Origin: Deltaproteobacteria bacterium
Lineage (GTDB): Bacteria; Desulfobacterota; Desulfarculia; Adiutricales; Adiutricaceae
DNA length: 7,437 bases
Assembly: GCA_031267005.1 (NCBI GenBank)
Contig: JAIRZX010000474.1
Coordinates: 1-7,437 of the forward strand
Direction: 5' to 3'
Below are positions 6,545 through 7,437 of the stretch, one piece after another. Every line of letters begins with the position of its first letter. Within the stretch, counting starts at the first letter, position 1. The translations under genes and the position numbers were made by a program. Under the pieces are notes generated by a model. It did no database searches and was not told the origin of the DNA. It saw nothing but the letters and a program-made list of their open reading frames with translations.

Positions 6545-6568
6545 CCGCCTCCACGTAAAGGGAGGCGG
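6545..6568 (+). promoter_or_regulatory. GC-rich hairpin before the 6599 copy
   Basis: CCGCCTCC (6545-6552) pairs perfectly with GGAGGCGG (6561-6568) around an 8-base loop. It is followed by G, not T, so it is not a standard intrinsic terminator on the + strand. TTTATA just before it (6539-6544) could be a -10 element, with no convincing -35. Confidence 0.45.
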
Positions 6569-6578
6569 GGGGGGGGGG
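6567..6578 (+). repeat. Homopolymer of 12 G
   Basis: Twelve consecutive G residues lie 20 bases before ATG 6599 and overlap the right arm of the hairpin. Long poly-G tracts are known slippage sites that switch expression in several bacteria (contingency loci), and are also prone to sequencing error. Here it lies outside the reading frame, so any effect would be on promoter or leader spacing. Confidence 0.9.
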
Positions 6579-6598
6579 CAGGCGCGGCGGAAGGGCGA

Positions 6599-7437
6599 AT
6601 GCGGGAGAAGGTCGAATGGGACGGTAAATGCCGGATTAGGGAATTCGGGAGGAAAACGGGACAGGCCGCGCTGGAAAGGCCAAGGCTGGGGAGGCAGTTA
6701 CGCGCTCCTATGGCGGCGGAAAGGGTTTTGAATGCTGGGAAACGCTTCGCCGCCGGGGGGAGCGCCCGGCGGTCGAGGCGCTACGGCATTGACTACCTGG
6801 CGATCGCCACGCTTTTCAGCCTCGCGCTCTTCGCCTTGACTGACTTTCCGGGGGAGACCGGCCACGAGGCATTGCGCGAGTCTGCAAGCGGAATGGGATG
6901 GAGGGCGAGGTGGATGGCGGAGAGCTATCTTCCCCTTCCGCCGGTCCTGGAGGGCCCAGGCACTGAATTCACGGTGTTGGGGGGTCGCGATGAGGGTCCC
7001 GAGCCCGGCCCCTTCGGTGTCTCTGGAGCTTGCGGAGGCTTGCTGATGCCTAAGGGAGGTCGCGAGAAGGGACGCCTTCAGGCGATTCGCGCGGGAAGGC
7101 CGCGAGGGATGCCGGGCGGACGCGCTCCTTCAAGAGGCGCGTTCCCTCTGCAGCGACAGGCCCTCGGCAGATCGGCGGCTGGAATGCGAAGTCTGGGGCC
7201 TCATGGGGGGCCTGGGTTTCGCGATCGTCCGGGAGGCCTTGGAGGAGGTTAAAACCGGGAACCCTAACCTCTTGTTTCGGGGTCCTCAGCCCGAAGGGAT
7301 TCCGGCGGACGGGGAGCCAGGCGCGGGGACGGTCCGGGAGGCCCAGGAAATACTGAACTTCCTGGGCTGCAGGGAGGGCGAGGCGGGAGGGGCTATGGAC
7401 AGGGCGACGGAAGAGGCAATCGGCAGGTTCCGGAAAG
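6599..7437 (+). pseudogene. Family member broken by a +1 G and a TGA at the C-W-C tryptophan (3'-partial)
   Basis: From ATG 6599 (GGAAGGG at 6589-6595, only 3 bases away) the frame gives a basic N-terminus and a helix at residues about 66-81 (LAIATLFSLALFAL), then loses all similarity after a 6-G run at 6979-6984. Removing one G gives FTVLGVAMRVP, matching FEYMGVLMRVP of the first gene, and the rest follows in that frame: LELAEAC, TGA (7044-7046), CLREVARRDAF, SLCSDRP, GLGFAIVREALEEVKTGNP and VREAQEILNFLG. The last piece is the start of PG_binding_1, cut by the window end. The TGA stands exactly where the relatives have TGG. The copy belongs with the first gene (no LYC cysteine, same GVxMRVP and IVREA motifs) and has no GFRGLE box. 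Two lesions argue for a pseudogene; the long similarity afterwards argues that they are recent. Confidence 0.75.

Noticed and set aside
7041..7110. TGA between two Cys codons as a selenocysteine site
   Set aside because: Relatives have Trp, not Cys, at the position, a second lesion lies just upstream, and I cannot show a convincing SECIS hairpin.

Overview
All genes I can support lie on the + strand of a GC-rich bacterial window. They belong to one family of membrane-anchored, peptidoglycan-binding proteins arranged head to tail. The full members share one plan: a cytoplasmic N-terminus, a single signal-anchor helix, a low-complexity extracytoplasmic linker, a short cysteine domain centred on C-W-C, and a C-terminal PG_binding_1 (PF01471-type) domain. 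No enzyme domain is visible in any copy. A peptidoglycan-binding domain on a single-pass anchor suggests a Gram-negative-like envelope, but no taxonomic marker is present and I do not name an organism.

Layout. 1-1824: the 3' part of a large member (607 codons visible, start outside the window) with a 32-residue Pro-rich tandem repeat before its helix. 1877-2914: an intact 345-residue member. 2992-3297: a start-proximal fragment with N-terminal box and helix only; its broken continuation, with a CPC relic and a PG-binding relic, is readable to about 3990. 4110-4500: a second, compacted relic. 4740-5713: a nearly intact member whose N-terminal box lies in a different frame from the rest. 5803-6217: a small member whose box and helix are split by a 10-bp tandem repeat. 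6218-6470: no recognisable gene. 6471-6578: a dense cluster of dyad elements ending in a run of 12 G. 6599-7437: a further member, broken by one extra G and by a TGA exactly at the W of C-W-C, running off the window end.

There appear to be two subfamilies. The copies at 1877, 2992, 4740 and 5803 begin with a GF(R/K)G(L/I) box (GFRGLEDLA in the best copy). The copies ending at 1824 and starting at 6599 share a GVxMRVP segment before C-W-C and the pattern IVREAxxEAK...NP; the start of the first lies outside the window, and the second has no visible box. The array looks like a locus expanding and decaying by tandem duplication. Several breaks coincide with homopolymers or short repeats whose unit is not a multiple of three, so reversible on/off switching is possible for some copies. 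This is inference; assembly error and ordinary pseudogene decay are the main alternatives.

Gene symbols are left empty because I do not recognise a named gene.
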